Origin: Streptomyces viridosporus
GTDB lineage: Bacteria; Actinomycetota; Actinomycetes; Streptomycetales; Streptomycetaceae
Length of the DNA: 35,393 bases
Assembly (NCBI RefSeq): GCF_002078235.1
Contig: NZ_MSGP01000141.1
Coordinates: 1 to 35,393, forward strand
Direction: 5' to 3'
Shown in pieces: positions 14,834 through 23,088 of this stretch. Position numbers and translations under genes: made by a program. The notes below the pieces were generated by a model. That model had not been told where the DNA came from. It saw nothing but the letters and a program-made list of their open reading frames with translations, and did not search any database. Positions within the stretch are counted from its first letter, which is position 1, and each line of letters opens with the position of its first letter.

Positions 14834-15311
14834 TCAGCACCTTCGGCCGGCCCTGGCCGAGGTCCGCGCGGAGCTGAGCCGGGCGGACCAGAAGGCGGCG
14901 ACCCTCCTGGCGCTGTTCTCGGCGATCACGGCCGGGATCGTCGCCGCCTTCGGTGTGCGCAGGGCCGGTGTCTTCGCGCTCTGGAACGGCGTGGAGTGGA
15001 TGGCCTGGGGCGGTCTGGTCTGCCTGGCCGGCAGCCTCGTCCAACTGCTCGTCTGCGTCAGGCCGGGCGGTGTCTCCCGTCTCGCGGGCAGCGCCTACTT
15101 CCTGTTCTACGCCCAGTACGCGGGCCGGCCGGGCGATCTGGCCGCCCACCTGTCCGCGCCGGGGGACCGCGACCTGGACCGGTGCACCCAGCTCGTCGAA
15201 CTGTCGGTCCTGGTGACGCGCAAGTACCGGATGATCGCGCGGGCGGTGGACCTCCTGGGGTGCGCGCTCGCCCTGGTCGCCGGGGCGATGCTGCTCGACG
15301 CGCTGCGCTGA
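14799..15311 (+). CDS. Pycsar-type transmembrane effector (PycTM-like)
   Basis: A 170-aa protein. A cytosolic N-terminal helix contains LAEVRAELSRADQKAATLLA, the ADxKA signature of PycTM/DUF5706 effectors, and leads into TM1 (about 33-54). TM2 is at about 68-88 (MAWGGLVCLAGSLVQLLVCV). A loop carrying YFLFYAQYAGRPGDLAAHL follows, then TM3 at about 148-169. In Pycsar systems such effectors respond to cyclic pyrimidine nucleotides and impair the membrane, stopping phage growth. The gene overlaps the cyclase by 35 bases from the GTG at 14799; GTG codons at 14811 and 14820 are alternatives, and no strong ribosome site separates them. Coupling to the cyclase is clear. A terminator hairpin with a T-rich tail overlaps its stop codon, closing a two-gene operon. 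Confidence 0.85.
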   Translation: MTAAVPAVTSPDQHLRPALAEVRAELSRADQKAATLLALFSAITAGIVAAFGVRRAGVFALWNGVEWMAWGGLVCLAGSLVQLLVCVRPGGVSRLAGSAYFLFYAQYAGRPGDLAAHLSAPGDRDLDRCTQLVELSVLVTRKYRMIARAVDLLGCALALVAGAMLLDALR

Positions 15312-15339
15312 CGCCCGGGGCCGGGGGCCCGGGCGTCAG
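15308..15339 (+). terminator. Terminator of the cyclase-effector operon
   Basis: CTGACGCCCGGG and CCCGGGCGTCAG form a 12-bp perfect stem with an 8-base loop, followed by GTTCTTCTT. It is one of the few hairpins here with a U-rich tail. It includes the effector's stop codon. Confidence 0.85.
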
Positions 15340-15362
15340 GTTCTTCTTCGGCGACCTCTCTT

Positions 15363-15397
15363 CAGCGGCCGGACCGGGTGCCCCGGTCCGGCCGCTG
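15363..15397. terminator. Second strong hairpin, convergent intergenic
   Basis: CAGCGGCCGGACCGGG and its complement form a 16-bp perfect stem with a 3-base loop. It lies between the effector gene and the convergent VOC gene (stop at 15458) and probably terminates the latter on the minus strand. Confidence 0.7.
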
Positions 15398-15457
15398 GGA
15401 GGGACCGTCGTGCGCTCCGACCCCGAGGGCGCGCGGCACCCGTACCGTACGGCGGGT

Positions 15458-15898
15458 CTACGCCCCCGCCTGCTTCGCCAGCAGCCGGTGCAGCGGCTCC
15501 GTCGCCCGCCGCCGGTACTCCTGGACCGCCCAGCCGTTGCCGTCCGGGTCCTCGAAGTACAGGAACGCGGCGCCGTCGTCCGGGGAGTAGCGGACCGGCT
15601 CGGAGACCTCCAGGCCGCGCGCGGTCAGTTCCGCACGGGCCGCCTCGACGTCGGTGACGCAGAGCTGGAGGCCCTGGTAGGAACCGGGGGCGGGGCGGGG
15701 GCCGGGCAAGGTGTTCCAGAGGGTGTCGCCGAGGGCGATCGAGCAGCCGGAGCCGGGCGGGGTGAGCTGGACGATGCGCAGGCCCGGCATGACCTCCTGG
15801 TCGATGTCGACGTGGAAACCGACCTTGTCCCGGTAGAAGTCCCTGGCCCGGTCGATGTCGCTCACCGGCAGCGGGATCACTTCGAGGGTCATGTCCAT
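15458..15898 (-). CDS. VOC/glyoxalase-superfamily protein
   Basis: A 146-aa single vicinal-oxygen-chelate protein with two beta-alpha-beta-beta-beta modules: IPLPVSDIDRARDFYRDKVG at about 7-26, and LQLCVTDVEAARAELTARGL at about 82-101. It ends with the family-typical FLYFEDPDGNGWAVQEYRR, whose E is a usual metal ligand. Members include glyoxalases, dioxygenases and resistance proteins. A lone short protein of this type cannot be assigned a substrate. ATG at 15898 is chosen because AAGGAG lies 8 bases upstream; an ATG two codons later is also possible. It stands alone on the minus strand, divergent from glnE. Confidence 0.87.
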   Translation of the reverse strand: MDMTLEVIPLPVSDIDRARDFYRDKVGFHVDIDQEVMPGLRIVQLTPPGSGCSIALGDTLWNTLPGPRPAPGSYQGLQLCVTDVEAARAELTARGLEVSEPVRYSPDDGAAFLYFEDPDGNGWAVQEYRRRATEPLHRLLAKQAGA

Positions 15899-16161
15899 GA
15901 ACTCGGCTCCTTGGTCGACGTCGTCGGCACGCACCGGCATCGGACGAGCCGCCACCGGGTCCGGCCGGACGGCTCCCCCTCACCGAAACCGAAAACGGCC
16001 CGCGGCGCCACCGAGAGAACGACGGCGCGTCCCCGGGCCGCGAGGGGAGGCACCCGTCCCGGGCCCCGAAGCGGTCGCGGGCCGCCCCGGGGCCGCGGAC
16101 CGGCACTCCGGCTAGGCTCATGGCCGTACGAGCCTGATCCGAGGCACGAGGGAGGCCGGGG

Positions 16162-19100
16162 ATGACGTCGGCGCCGGGGCGCAGGAGCAGTACCTTCACA
16201 CGGCTGCTGCGGCACGGCTTCACCGACCCTTCCGCCGCCGAGCGCCTGCTGGACGGCCCCGAGCTGGCGGCCGTGCGCAACGACCCGGTGCTGCTCGAAG
16301 CCCTCGGCGCCACCGCCGACCCCGACCTCGCGCTGCTCGGACTCGTGCGGCTGCTGGAGGCGCAGCCCGGTGCCACCGCCCGCCAGGAACTGCTGGACAC
16401 GCTGATCTCCGCCAAGCCGCTGCGGGACCGGCTCCTCGGTGTGCTCGGCGCCTCCGACGCCCTCGCCGACCACCTCGCCCGGCACCCGAAGGACTGGCAG
16501 GCGCTCGTCACCTACGAGCCCCGCGACCTGCACCCGGGCGTCGAGGAGTTCGAGCGCGGCCTCGCCGGTGCCACCGACCCGGTCGCGCTGCGCGTCGCCT
16601 ACCGGCGCTGCCTGCTGTCCATCGCCGCCCGCGACGTGTGCGGCACCACCGAGGTCGCCGAGACCGCCGCCGAGCTCGCCGACCTCGCCACCGCCACCCT
16701 GCGCGCCGCCCTCGCCCTGGCCGGCGCCGCCGCGCCCGAGGACGCCGCGCTGTGCCGGCTGGCGGTGATCGCGATGGGCAAGTGCGGCGGACACGAGCTG
16801 AACTACGTCTCCGACGTCGACGTCGTCTTCGTCGGCGAGGCCGTGAACGGGGCCGACGAGGGCAAGGCGCTGCGCGCCGCGACCCGCCTGGCCTCGCACA
16901 TGATGCGGATCTGCTCCGAGACCACCGTCGAGGGCTCCATCTGGCCCGTGGACGCCAATCTGCGCCCCGAGGGCCGCAACGGGCCGCTCGTGCGCACCCT
17001 CGCCTCCCACCTCGCCTACTACCAGCGCTGGGCCAAGACCTGGGAGTTCCAGGCGCTGCTCAAGGCCCGCCCGGTGGCCGGCGACCTCGCGCTCGGCGAG
17101 GAGTACGTCGCCGCGCTCCAGCCGCTGGTGTGGCAGGCCGCCGAGCGGGAGAACTTCGTCGCCGACGTGCAGAAGATGCGCCGCCGGGTCGTGGAGAACA
17201 TCCCCGCCGCCGAGGTCGACCGCCAGCTCAAGCTCGGCCCCGGCGGGCTGCGGGACGTCGAGTTCGCCGTGCAGCTCCTCCAGCTGGTGCACGGCCGCGC
17301 CGACGCCTCCCTGCGCAGCGGCACCACCCTCGACGCGCTGAAGGCCCTCGCCGCCGGCGGCTACGTGGGCCGCGCGGACGCCGCCCAGCTCGACGACGCC
17401 TACCGCTTCCTGCGCTCCCTGGAGCACCGCATCCAGCTGCACCGGCTGCGCCGCACCCACCTCGTCCCCGAGGACGAGGCCGACCTGCGCCGCCTGGGCC
17501 GCTCCCTGGGCCTGCGCACCGACCCGGTGACGACCCTGACCCGGGAGTGGCGGCGGCACGCCGCGGTCGTCCGGCGGCTGCACGAGAAGCTGTTCTACCG
17601 GCCGCTGCTCGACGCCGTCGCCCAGCTCGCCCCCGGCGAGACCCGGCTCAGCGCCGAGGCGGCCCGGGAGCGGCTGGTCGCCCTCGGGTACGCCGACCCG
17701 GCCGCCGCGCTGCGCCACCTGGAGGCACTGGCCTCCGGGGTGACCCGCAAGGCGGCCATCCAGCGCACCCTGCTGCCCGTGCTGCTCGGCTGGTTCGCGG
17801 ACTCCGCCGACCCGGACGCCGGTCTGCTGAACTTCCGCAAGGTCTCCGACGCGCTCGGCAAGACCCCCTGGTACCTGAGGCTGCTGCGCGACGAGGGGGC
17901 CGCCGCGGAGAACCTGGCCCGGGTGCTGTCCGCCGGGCGGCTCGCCCCCGACCTGCTGATGCGCGCCCCCGAGGCGGTGGCCCTGCTCGGCGACGGGGAC
18001 GGCGCGGGGCTCAGGCCGCGCTCGCGCGCCCACCTGGAGCAGGAGGTCCTCGCCGCCGTCCGCCGCGCGGACAACGCCGCCCAGGGCGTCACGGCCGCCC
18101 GCGGCGTGCGCCGCCGGGAGCTGTTCCGCACGGCCGCCGCCGACATCATCGGCTCCTACGGCACCGAGTCCCAGCCCGCCGAGGCCGACCGGGGCGCCCT
18201 GGTGGACCTGGTGGGCGACGCGGTGTCCGACCTGACCGCCGCCACCCTCGCGGGCACGCTGCGCGCGGTGGTCCGGGAGGGCTGGGGGGACACGCTCCCC
18301 ACCCGGTTCACGATCATCGGCATGGGCCGCTTCGGCGGGCACGAGCTGGGATACGGCTCCGACGCGGACGTCCTGTTCGTGCACGAACCGCGCGAGGGCG
18401 CGGACGAGCAGGAGGCGTCCCGGGCGGCGCACAAGGTCGTCGCCGAGATGCGCCGCCTGCTCCAGATCCCGAGCGCCGACCCGCCCCTGCTCGTCGACGC
18501 CGACCTGCGCCCGGAGGGCAAGTCCGGCCCGCTGGTGCGCACCCTGAAGTCGTACGAGGCGTACTACCGGCGCTGGTCGCTGGTGTGGGAGCGGCACGCG
18601 CTGCTGCGCGCCGAGCCCGTCGCCGGGGACGAGGACCTCGGCCGCCGCTTCACCGAGCTGATCGACCCGCTGCGCTACCCGGCCGGCGGGCTCGACGAGG
18701 AGGCGGTCCGGGAGATCCGGCGGCTGAAGGCCCGGATGGAGTCCGAACGGCTGCCGCGCGGCGCCGACCCCAAGCTGCACGCCAAGCTCGGCCCGGGCGG
18801 GCTGTCCGACGTGGAGTGGACGGTGCAGCTGCTGCAACTGCGCCACGGCGCCGAGGAGCCGGGGCTGCGCACCACCCGCACCCGGCAGGCCCTGGCCGCC
18901 GCCCGCGAGGCCGGACTGGTCCGCGAGGAGGACGCCGCGATCCTCGACGAGGCGTGGGTGCTGGCCACCCGGGTGCGCAACGCGGTCATGCTCGTACGGG
19001 GCAGGGCCGGGGACACCTTCCCCACCCAGCCGCGCGAGCTGGCCGCCGTCGGCCGCTACCTGGGCTACGGCCCCGGCCACGCCGGTGACATGCTCGACGC

Positions 19101-19167
19101 GTACCGGCGTACGGCGCGCAGGGCGCGGGGCGTGATGGAGGAGCTGTTCTACGGGGGCGGTGCCTGA
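16162..19167 (+). CDS. glnE: Glutamine synthetase adenylyltransferase/deadenylylase GlnE
   Basis: A 1001-aa bifunctional enzyme that adenylylates and deadenylylates type I glutamine synthetase (normally GlnA1) according to nitrogen status. It contains two nucleotidyltransferase domains. The N-terminal adenylyl-removing domain has AMGKCGGHELNYVSDVDVVF near residues 204-223. The C-terminal adenylyltransferase domain has GMGRFGGHELGYGSDADVLF near 719-738. Each domain is followed by its own helical GlnD-PII-uridylyltransferase-like bundle, with the repeated LGPGGLRDVEF and LGPGGLSDVEW motifs. ATG at 16162 has GGAGG about 5 bases upstream. Its 3' end overlaps the convergent PAP2 gene by 19 bases. 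The length matches actinobacterial GlnE. Confidence 0.97.
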   Translation: MTSAPGRRSSTFTRLLRHGFTDPSAAERLLDGPELAAVRNDPVLLEALGATADPDLALLGLVRLLEAQPGATARQELLDTLISAKPLRDRLLGVLGASDALADHLARHPKDWQALVTYEPRDLHPGVEEFERGLAGATDPVALRVAYRRCLLSIAARDVCGTTEVAETAAELADLATATLRAALALAGAAAPEDAALCRLAVIAMGKCGGHELNYVSDVDVVFVGEAVNGADEGKALRAATRLASHMMRICSETTVEGSIWPVDANLRPEGRNGPLVRTLASHLAYYQRWAKTWEFQALLKARPVAGDLALGEEYVAALQPLVWQAAERENFVADVQKMRRRVVENIPAAEVDRQLKLGPGGLRDVEFAVQLLQLVHGRADASLRSGTTLDALKALAAGGYVGRADAAQLDDAYRFLRSLEHRIQLHRLRRTHLVPEDEADLRRLGRSLGLRTDPVTTLTREWRRHAAVVRRLHEKLFYRPLLDAVAQLAPGETRLSAEAARERLVALGYADPAAALRHLEALASGVTRKAAIQRTLLPVLLGWFADSADPDAGLLNFRKVSDALGKTPWYLRLLRDEGAAAENLARVLSAGRLAPDLLMRAPEAVALLGDGDGAGLRPRSRAHLEQEVLAAVRRADNAAQGVTAARGVRRRELFRTAAADIIGSYGTESQPAEADRGALVDLVGDAVSDLTAATLAGTLRAVVREGWGDTLPTRFTIIGMGRFGGHELGYGSDADVLFVHEPREGADEQEASRAAHKVVAEMRRLLQIPSADPPLLVDADLRPEGKSGPLVRTLKSYEAYYRRWSLVWERHALLRAEPVAGDEDLGRRFTELIDPLRYPAGGLDEEAVREIRRLKARMESERLPRGADPKLHAKLGPGGLSDVEWTVQLLQLRHGAEEPGLRTTRTRQALAAAREAGLVREEDAAILDEAWVLATRVRNAVMLVRGRAGDTFPTQPRELAAVGRYLGYGPGHAGDMLDAYRRTARRARGVMEELFYGGGA

Positions 19168-20132
19168 CCCGCCGGATCGGCCGGGGCGGGCTCGGAACGG
19201 CGGTCGACCGGGACCGGCTCGGCGCGGCGGTCGGCCGGCGCCGCCCCGGAGCGGCTGCGGGGCAGCAGGGGGAGACGCACCGGCAGCGGGCTTCCGCCGC
19301 CGTCCGGCACCCGTCTCGGCAGGGTGTGCGGCAGGCTCCCGTACCAGAGCAGGGCCACCCCGTAGCCGAAGGCGAGGCAGAGCACGCCGCCCACCGCGTC
19401 CAGCCAGAAGTGGTTGGCGGTCGCGACGATCACCACGAGCGTGGCCACCGGGTACACCAGGCCGAGGACGCGCACCCACGGGACGGTGGCCAGCGCGAAG
19501 ACCGTCAGGCCGCTCCACACCGACCAGCCGATGTGCATCGACGGCATCGCGGCGTACTGGTTGGACATGTTCTTCAGGTCGCCGGAGGCCATCGAGCCCC
19601 AGGTCTGGTGCACCACGACGGTGTCGATGAAGTCCTGGCCGTTCATCAGGCGCGGCGGGGCGAGCGGATACAGGTAGTAGCCGACCAGGGCGATGCCCGT
19701 GGTCGTGAACAGGACCAGCCGGGTGGCCGCGTAACGGCCGGGATGACTACGGTAGAGCCACACCAGAACACCCAGCGTCACCACGAAGTGCAGGGTGGCG
19801 TAGTAGTAGTTCATGCCGACGATGAGCCAGGTCACCGAGTTCACGGCATGGTTGACGGACTGCTCGACGGCGATGCCGAGCCGCTGCTCCAGCTGCCAGA
19901 TCCAGTCGGCGTTGCGCAGCGCCTCGGCCTTCTGCTCGGGCACGGCGTTGCGGATGAGCGAGTACGTCCAGTAACTCACCGCGATCAGCAGGATCTCGAA
20001 CCACAGCCGGGGCCGGCGGGGGGTGCGCGGACGGCGCAGGCGCCCCCGGGCCGTCCCGTCCGCCGAGTCCGCGACGGGGTGCGGAACGGCCTGGTCGTGG
20101 CCTTCCGACGTTCTCACCGTCGTGTCACCCAT
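19149..20132 (-). CDS. PAP2/Aur1-type membrane phosphatase or transferase
   Basis: A 327-aa integral membrane protein with about six transmembrane helices. It has a basic N-terminal tail of about 50 residues and a Pro/Arg-rich C-terminal tail of about 65. The PAP2_3 (inositolphosphotransferase/Aur1-like) active-site pattern is present: YPLAPPRLM at about 156-164, MPSMHIGWSVW near 196-206 (the catalytic His of the SxxxH-type motif), and ANHFWLDAVGG near 240 (second His and Asp). Relatives dephosphorylate lipid phosphates or transfer phospho-head groups. The substrate here is unknown. ATG at 20132 is preferred to a TTG two codons earlier. It converges on and overlaps the 3' end of glnE by 19 bases. 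Confidence 0.88.
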   Translation of the reverse strand: MGDTTVRTSEGHDQAVPHPVADSADGTARGRLRRPRTPRRPRLWFEILLIAVSYWTYSLIRNAVPEQKAEALRNADWIWQLEQRLGIAVEQSVNHAVNSVTWLIVGMNYYYATLHFVVTLGVLVWLYRSHPGRYAATRLVLFTTTGIALVGYYLYPLAPPRLMNGQDFIDTVVVHQTWGSMASGDLKNMSNQYAAMPSMHIGWSVWSGLTVFALATVPWVRVLGLVYPVATLVVIVATANHFWLDAVGGVLCLAFGYGVALLWYGSLPHTLPRRVPDGGGSPLPVRLPLLPRSRSGAAPADRRAEPVPVDRRSEPAPADPAGQAPPP

Positions 20133-20226
20133 GGGCAAAGAGTCTGCCAGACAGCTTTCCTCCCGTAGATCATCCCCCGGTCGGGTCCGTCCCGCATGTC
20201 CGCGTACGGGTCCGGGGCGGCGAACT

Positions 20227-20240
20227 CCTCCTGCGGGAGG
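20227..20240 (-). terminator. Small hairpin after malR
   Basis: CCTCC and GGAGG pair across a 4-base loop, 24 bases beyond the malR stop on the minus strand. The stem is short; possible terminator only. Confidence 0.25.
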
Positions 20241-20264
20241 GCCCGGAAGACCGTTCCCTCCACC

Positions 20265-21299
20265 CTAGGGACGATTTCGTTCCCCGGGGGCCGAAGCGGT
20301 CGAACCGCGCACCACCAGCTCCGGCATGAACACGAACTCGCTGTGCGGCGCGGGCGTCCCGCCGATCTCCTCCAGCAGCGTGCGCACCGCGGCCTGACCC
20401 ATCGCCGGGACCGGCTTGCGGACGGTGGTGAGCGGCGGGTCGGTGAAGGCGATCAGCGGGGAGTCGTCGAAGCCGACCACCGAGATGTCCTTCGGCACGT
20501 CCAGGCCGCGCTGCCGGGCCGCCCGTATCGCGCCCAGCGCCATCATGTCGCTCGCGCACACCACCGCCGTGCAGTCGCGGTCCATGAGCGCCGCGGCGGC
20601 CGCCTGACCGCCCTCCAGGGTGTAGAGGGAGTGCTGGACCAGCTCGTTCTCCACCGTCTCGGCGCTCAGTCCGAGCTGGTCCTGCACGGTGCGCACGAAC
20701 CCCTCGATCTTGCGCTGCACCGGCACGAACCGCTTCGGCCCGAGCGCCAGGCCGATGCGGGTGTGGCCGAGGGAGACGAGGTGGGTGACCGCGAGCGCCA
20801 TCGCCGCCCGGTCGTCGGGGGAGATGAACGGCGCCTGCACCTTCGGCGAGAAGCCGTCCACGAGCACGAACGGCACGCCCCGGGCGCGCAGCCGCTCGTA
20901 GCGCTGCATGTCGGCGGTGGTGTCCGCGTGCAGTCCGGAGACGTAGATGATGCCGGCGACCCCGCGGTCCACGAGCATCTCCGTCAGCTCGTCCTCCGTC
21001 GACCCGCCGGGGGTCTGGGTGGCGAGCACCGGGGTGTAGCCCTGGCGGGTCAGCGCCTGCCCGATGACCTGGGCCAGGGCCGGGAAGATCGGGTTCTCCA
21101 GCTCGGGGGTGATCAGGCCCACCAGACCCTCGCTGCGCTGCCGCAGCCGCACCGGACGCTCGTAGCCCAGGACGTCGAGGGCGGCGAGCACGGACTGACG
21201 GGTGGTGGCGGCGACGCCCGGCTTGCCGTTGAGGACGCGGCTGACGGTCGCCTCACTCACCCCCGCCTGAGCGGCGATGTCGGCGAGTCGTGTGGTCAC
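20265..21299 (-). CDS. malR: Maltose/maltodextrin repressor MalR (LacI family)
   Basis: A 344-aa LacI/GalR-type repressor. The N-terminal helix-turn-helix is TTRLADIAAQAGVSEATVSR, then the hinge VLNGKPGVAATTRQSVLAAL. The periplasmic-binding-protein-like effector domain runs from about 60 (GLVGLITPELENPIFPALAQ) to the end, with ISVVGFDDSPLI-DPPLTTV typical of the family. It is divergent from malEFG-aglA, exactly as malR is in S. coelicolor, where it represses the operon and is relieved by maltodextrins. GTG at 21299 gives the 344-aa length of the known protein but has no good ribosome site. An in-frame ATG at 21392 has a clear GAGGA 6 bases upstream and would add 31 Arg/Pro/Gly-rich residues of poor codon bias. 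Confidence 0.95.
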   Translation of the reverse strand: MTTRLADIAAQAGVSEATVSRVLNGKPGVAATTRQSVLAALDVLGYERPVRLRQRSEGLVGLITPELENPIFPALAQVIGQALTRQGYTPVLATQTPGGSTEDELTEMLVDRGVAGIIYVSGLHADTTADMQRYERLRARGVPFVLVDGFSPKVQAPFISPDDRAAMALAVTHLVSLGHTRIGLALGPKRFVPVQRKIEGFVRTVQDQLGLSAETVENELVQHSLYTLEGGQAAAAALMDRDCTAVVCASDMMALGAIRAARQRGLDVPKDISVVGFDDSPLIAFTDPPLTTVRKPVPAMGQAAVRTLLEEIGGTPAPHSEFVFMPELVVRGSTASAPGERNRP

Positions 21300-21457
21300 A
21301 GCACCGGACTGTAGCGGCCGTGCCCGGCCTTGCCCACCGAACGCACGCCTGCTGCGCGCCGGCGGACGGCCCGCTGTGGGCTGCTGGGTCATCGCGGTCC
21401 TCACGTCGTGGTCGGCGCCCGTTCCGCAACGGATGATTCCCCCGGCGGAAAGGGATG

Positions 21458-21480
21458 GCAAGTGCTTGCAGAGTCTTGCA
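21458..21480. promoter_or_regulatory. MalR-type operator cluster, distal
   Basis: GCAAG-TG-CTTGC forms an inverted repeat, and CTTGCA then recurs 10 bases later (21465 and 21475), one helical turn apart. The cluster sits midway in the 421-base gap between malR and malE and resembles the CTTGCAG-type repeats reported as MalR sites in S. coelicolor. It may govern malR or both directions. Confidence 0.55.
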
Positions 21481-21567
21481 CACCCGTCCGAATCCCCGTA
21501 GTACGCCTGGAAAAGCGGGTCGCGCGGCGGTTGAGGAGAGGTCACGACGGCATAACTCTCCGGGCTG

Positions 21568-21588
21568 CTTGCAAAATTTTTCAGCAAG
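21568..21588. promoter_or_regulatory. MalR-type operator, proximal to malE
   Basis: CTTGC and GCAAG form a 5-bp inverted repeat around an A/T-rich centre (AAAATTTTTCA), with another TTGCA at 21603-21607. Read on the minus strand it contains CTTGCTGAAA, close to the TTGCTGTAAAG before the pullulanase and the TTGCTGCAAG before the amylase. No convincing -10/-35 pair could be fixed. The rest of 21300-21720 holds no gene. Confidence 0.55.
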
Positions 21589-21720
21589 GTCTTTCGGAAC
21601 GATTGCACGGCTGTTACGTTCACGTCGCCCGGCGGCCGCAATGGCGCAGTCGGCAAGTCGCGGGGACGGCAGACGGGGCCGCTTCCTGCACCACACGGGC
21701 TTAACCCTCAAGGAGAACTC

Positions 21721-22992
21721 ATGCGGCGTGGCATAGCGGCCACCGCGCTGGTGGCGTCCCTCGCCCTCGCGGCGACGGCCTGCGGCGGAGACAGCGACAG
21801 CGGCGACAAGGCCGACGGCCCGGTCACCATCACCTGGTGGGACACCTCCAACGCGACCAACGAGGCGCCGACGTACCAGGCCCTGGTCAAGGAGTTCGAG
21901 GCCGCCAACAAGGACATCAAGGTCAACTTCGTCAACGTCCCCTTCGACCAGGCGCAGAACAAGTTCGACACCGCCGCCGGTTCCAAGGGCGCCCCCGACG
22001 TGCTGCGCTCCGAGGTCGGCTGGACCCCCGCCTTCGCCAAGAAGGGCTTCTTCCTGCCGCTGGACGGCACCGAGGCCCTCGCCGACCAGGACAAGTTCAA
22101 GTCCAACCTGATCGAGCAGGCCAAGTACGAGGGCAAGACCTACGGCGTGCCGTTCACCACGGACACCCTGGCCTTCGTCTACAACAAGGAACTGTTCGAG
22201 AAGGCCGGCGTCGAGGTCCCGGGGACCTGGGACGAGCTGAAGAAGGCCGCCGCCACCATCAAGGACAAGACCGGCGTCGACGGCTACTGGGGCTCCACCC
22301 AGTCCTACTACGCCCAGCCGTTCCTCTACGGCGAGGGCACCGACACGGTCGACGCCGACGCCAAGAAGATCACCGTGAAGTCGGCCGAGGGCAAGAAGGC
22401 CTACGGCACCTGGCTGAGCCTGTTCAAGGGCAAGGGCCTGCACAAGGCCGACACCACCGCCGACGCCTACGCCCACATCCAGGACGCGTTCGTCAACGGC
22501 AAGGTCGCCTCGATCATCCAGGGCCCGTGGGAGATCACCAACTTCTACAAGGGCTCCGCCTTCAAGGACAAGGACAACCTCGGCATCGCCACCGTCCCGG
22601 CCGGCTCCACCGGCAAGGCGGGCACCCCGACCGGCGGCCACAACCTGTCCGTCTACGCCGGGTCCAGCGAGGCGAAGCAGAAGGCCGCGCTGAAGTTCGT
22701 GAACTTCATGACCTCGGCCAAGGCGCAGGAGACCATCGCCCTGAAGAACGCCACGCTGCCCACGCGTGACGACGCCTACACCGACCAGGTCAAGGCCGAC
22801 CCGGGCATCGCCGGCTACCAGACGGTCCTCGAGGCCGCCCAGCCGCGCCCGGCCCTGCCCGAGTACAGCTCGCTGTGGGGTCCGCTCGACGACGAGCTGC
22901 CCCAGATCGCCGGTGGCAAGAAGTCCCTGGACAAGGGGCTGAGCGACGCGGAGACCGCGATCGCCAAGCTGGTGCCGGACTTCAGCAAGTAA
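21721..22992 (+). CDS. malE: Maltodextrin-binding lipoprotein MalE
   Basis: A 423-aa solute-binding lipoprotein of an ABC importer. The signal peptide MRRGIAATALVASLALAATA ends in a lipobox with the modified cysteine at C21, followed by an Asp/Ser/Gly linker (GGDSDSGDKADG). The family-1 binding fold is shown by ITWWDTSNATNEAPTYQALV, YGVPFTTDTLAFVYNKELFE, GGHNLSVYAGS and AALKFVNFMTSAKAQETIA. It captures maltose and maltodextrins outside the membrane for MalF-MalG. AAGGAG precedes the ATG at the ideal distance. It is first in the malE-malF-malG-aglA cluster. A strong hairpin follows its stop, expected to keep binding-protein mRNA more abundant than the permease mRNA. Confidence 0.96.
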   Translation: MRRGIAATALVASLALAATACGGDSDSGDKADGPVTITWWDTSNATNEAPTYQALVKEFEAANKDIKVNFVNVPFDQAQNKFDTAAGSKGAPDVLRSEVGWTPAFAKKGFFLPLDGTEALADQDKFKSNLIEQAKYEGKTYGVPFTTDTLAFVYNKELFEKAGVEVPGTWDELKKAAATIKDKTGVDGYWGSTQSYYAQPFLYGEGTDTVDADAKKITVKSAEGKKAYGTWLSLFKGKGLHKADTTADAYAHIQDAFVNGKVASIIQGPWEITNFYKGSAFKDKDNLGIATVPAGSTGKAGTPTGGHNLSVYAGSSEAKQKAALKFVNFMTSAKAQETIALKNATLPTRDDAYTDQVKADPGIAGYQTVLEAAQPRPALPEYSSLWGPLDDELPQIAGGKKSLDKGLSDAETAIAKLVPDFSK

Positions 22993-22999
22993 TGCCCGC

Positions 23000-23044
23000 G
23001 TGGCCGCCGGACCCGCTTCCAGGAGGGGAGGGTCCGGCGGCCAC
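23000..23044 (+). terminator. malE-malF intercistronic hairpin
   Basis: GTGGCCGCCGGACCC and GGGTCCGGCGGCCAC form a 15-bp perfect stem with a 15-base loop, 8 bases after the malE stop and 45 before malF. As in other binding-protein operons, it probably acts as a 3' stabiliser and partial terminator. Confidence 0.7.
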
Positions 23045-23088
23045 CGGCCGTGTGCCGTACTCCTTGATCATCCAGAAGGTGCCGAACC

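Noticed and set aside
15889..19518. 1209-aa minus-strand frame opposite glnE
   Set aside because: It mirrors glnE codon periodicity (Gly/Ala/Val/Gln-rich with repeats), and glnE is unmistakable on the other strand.
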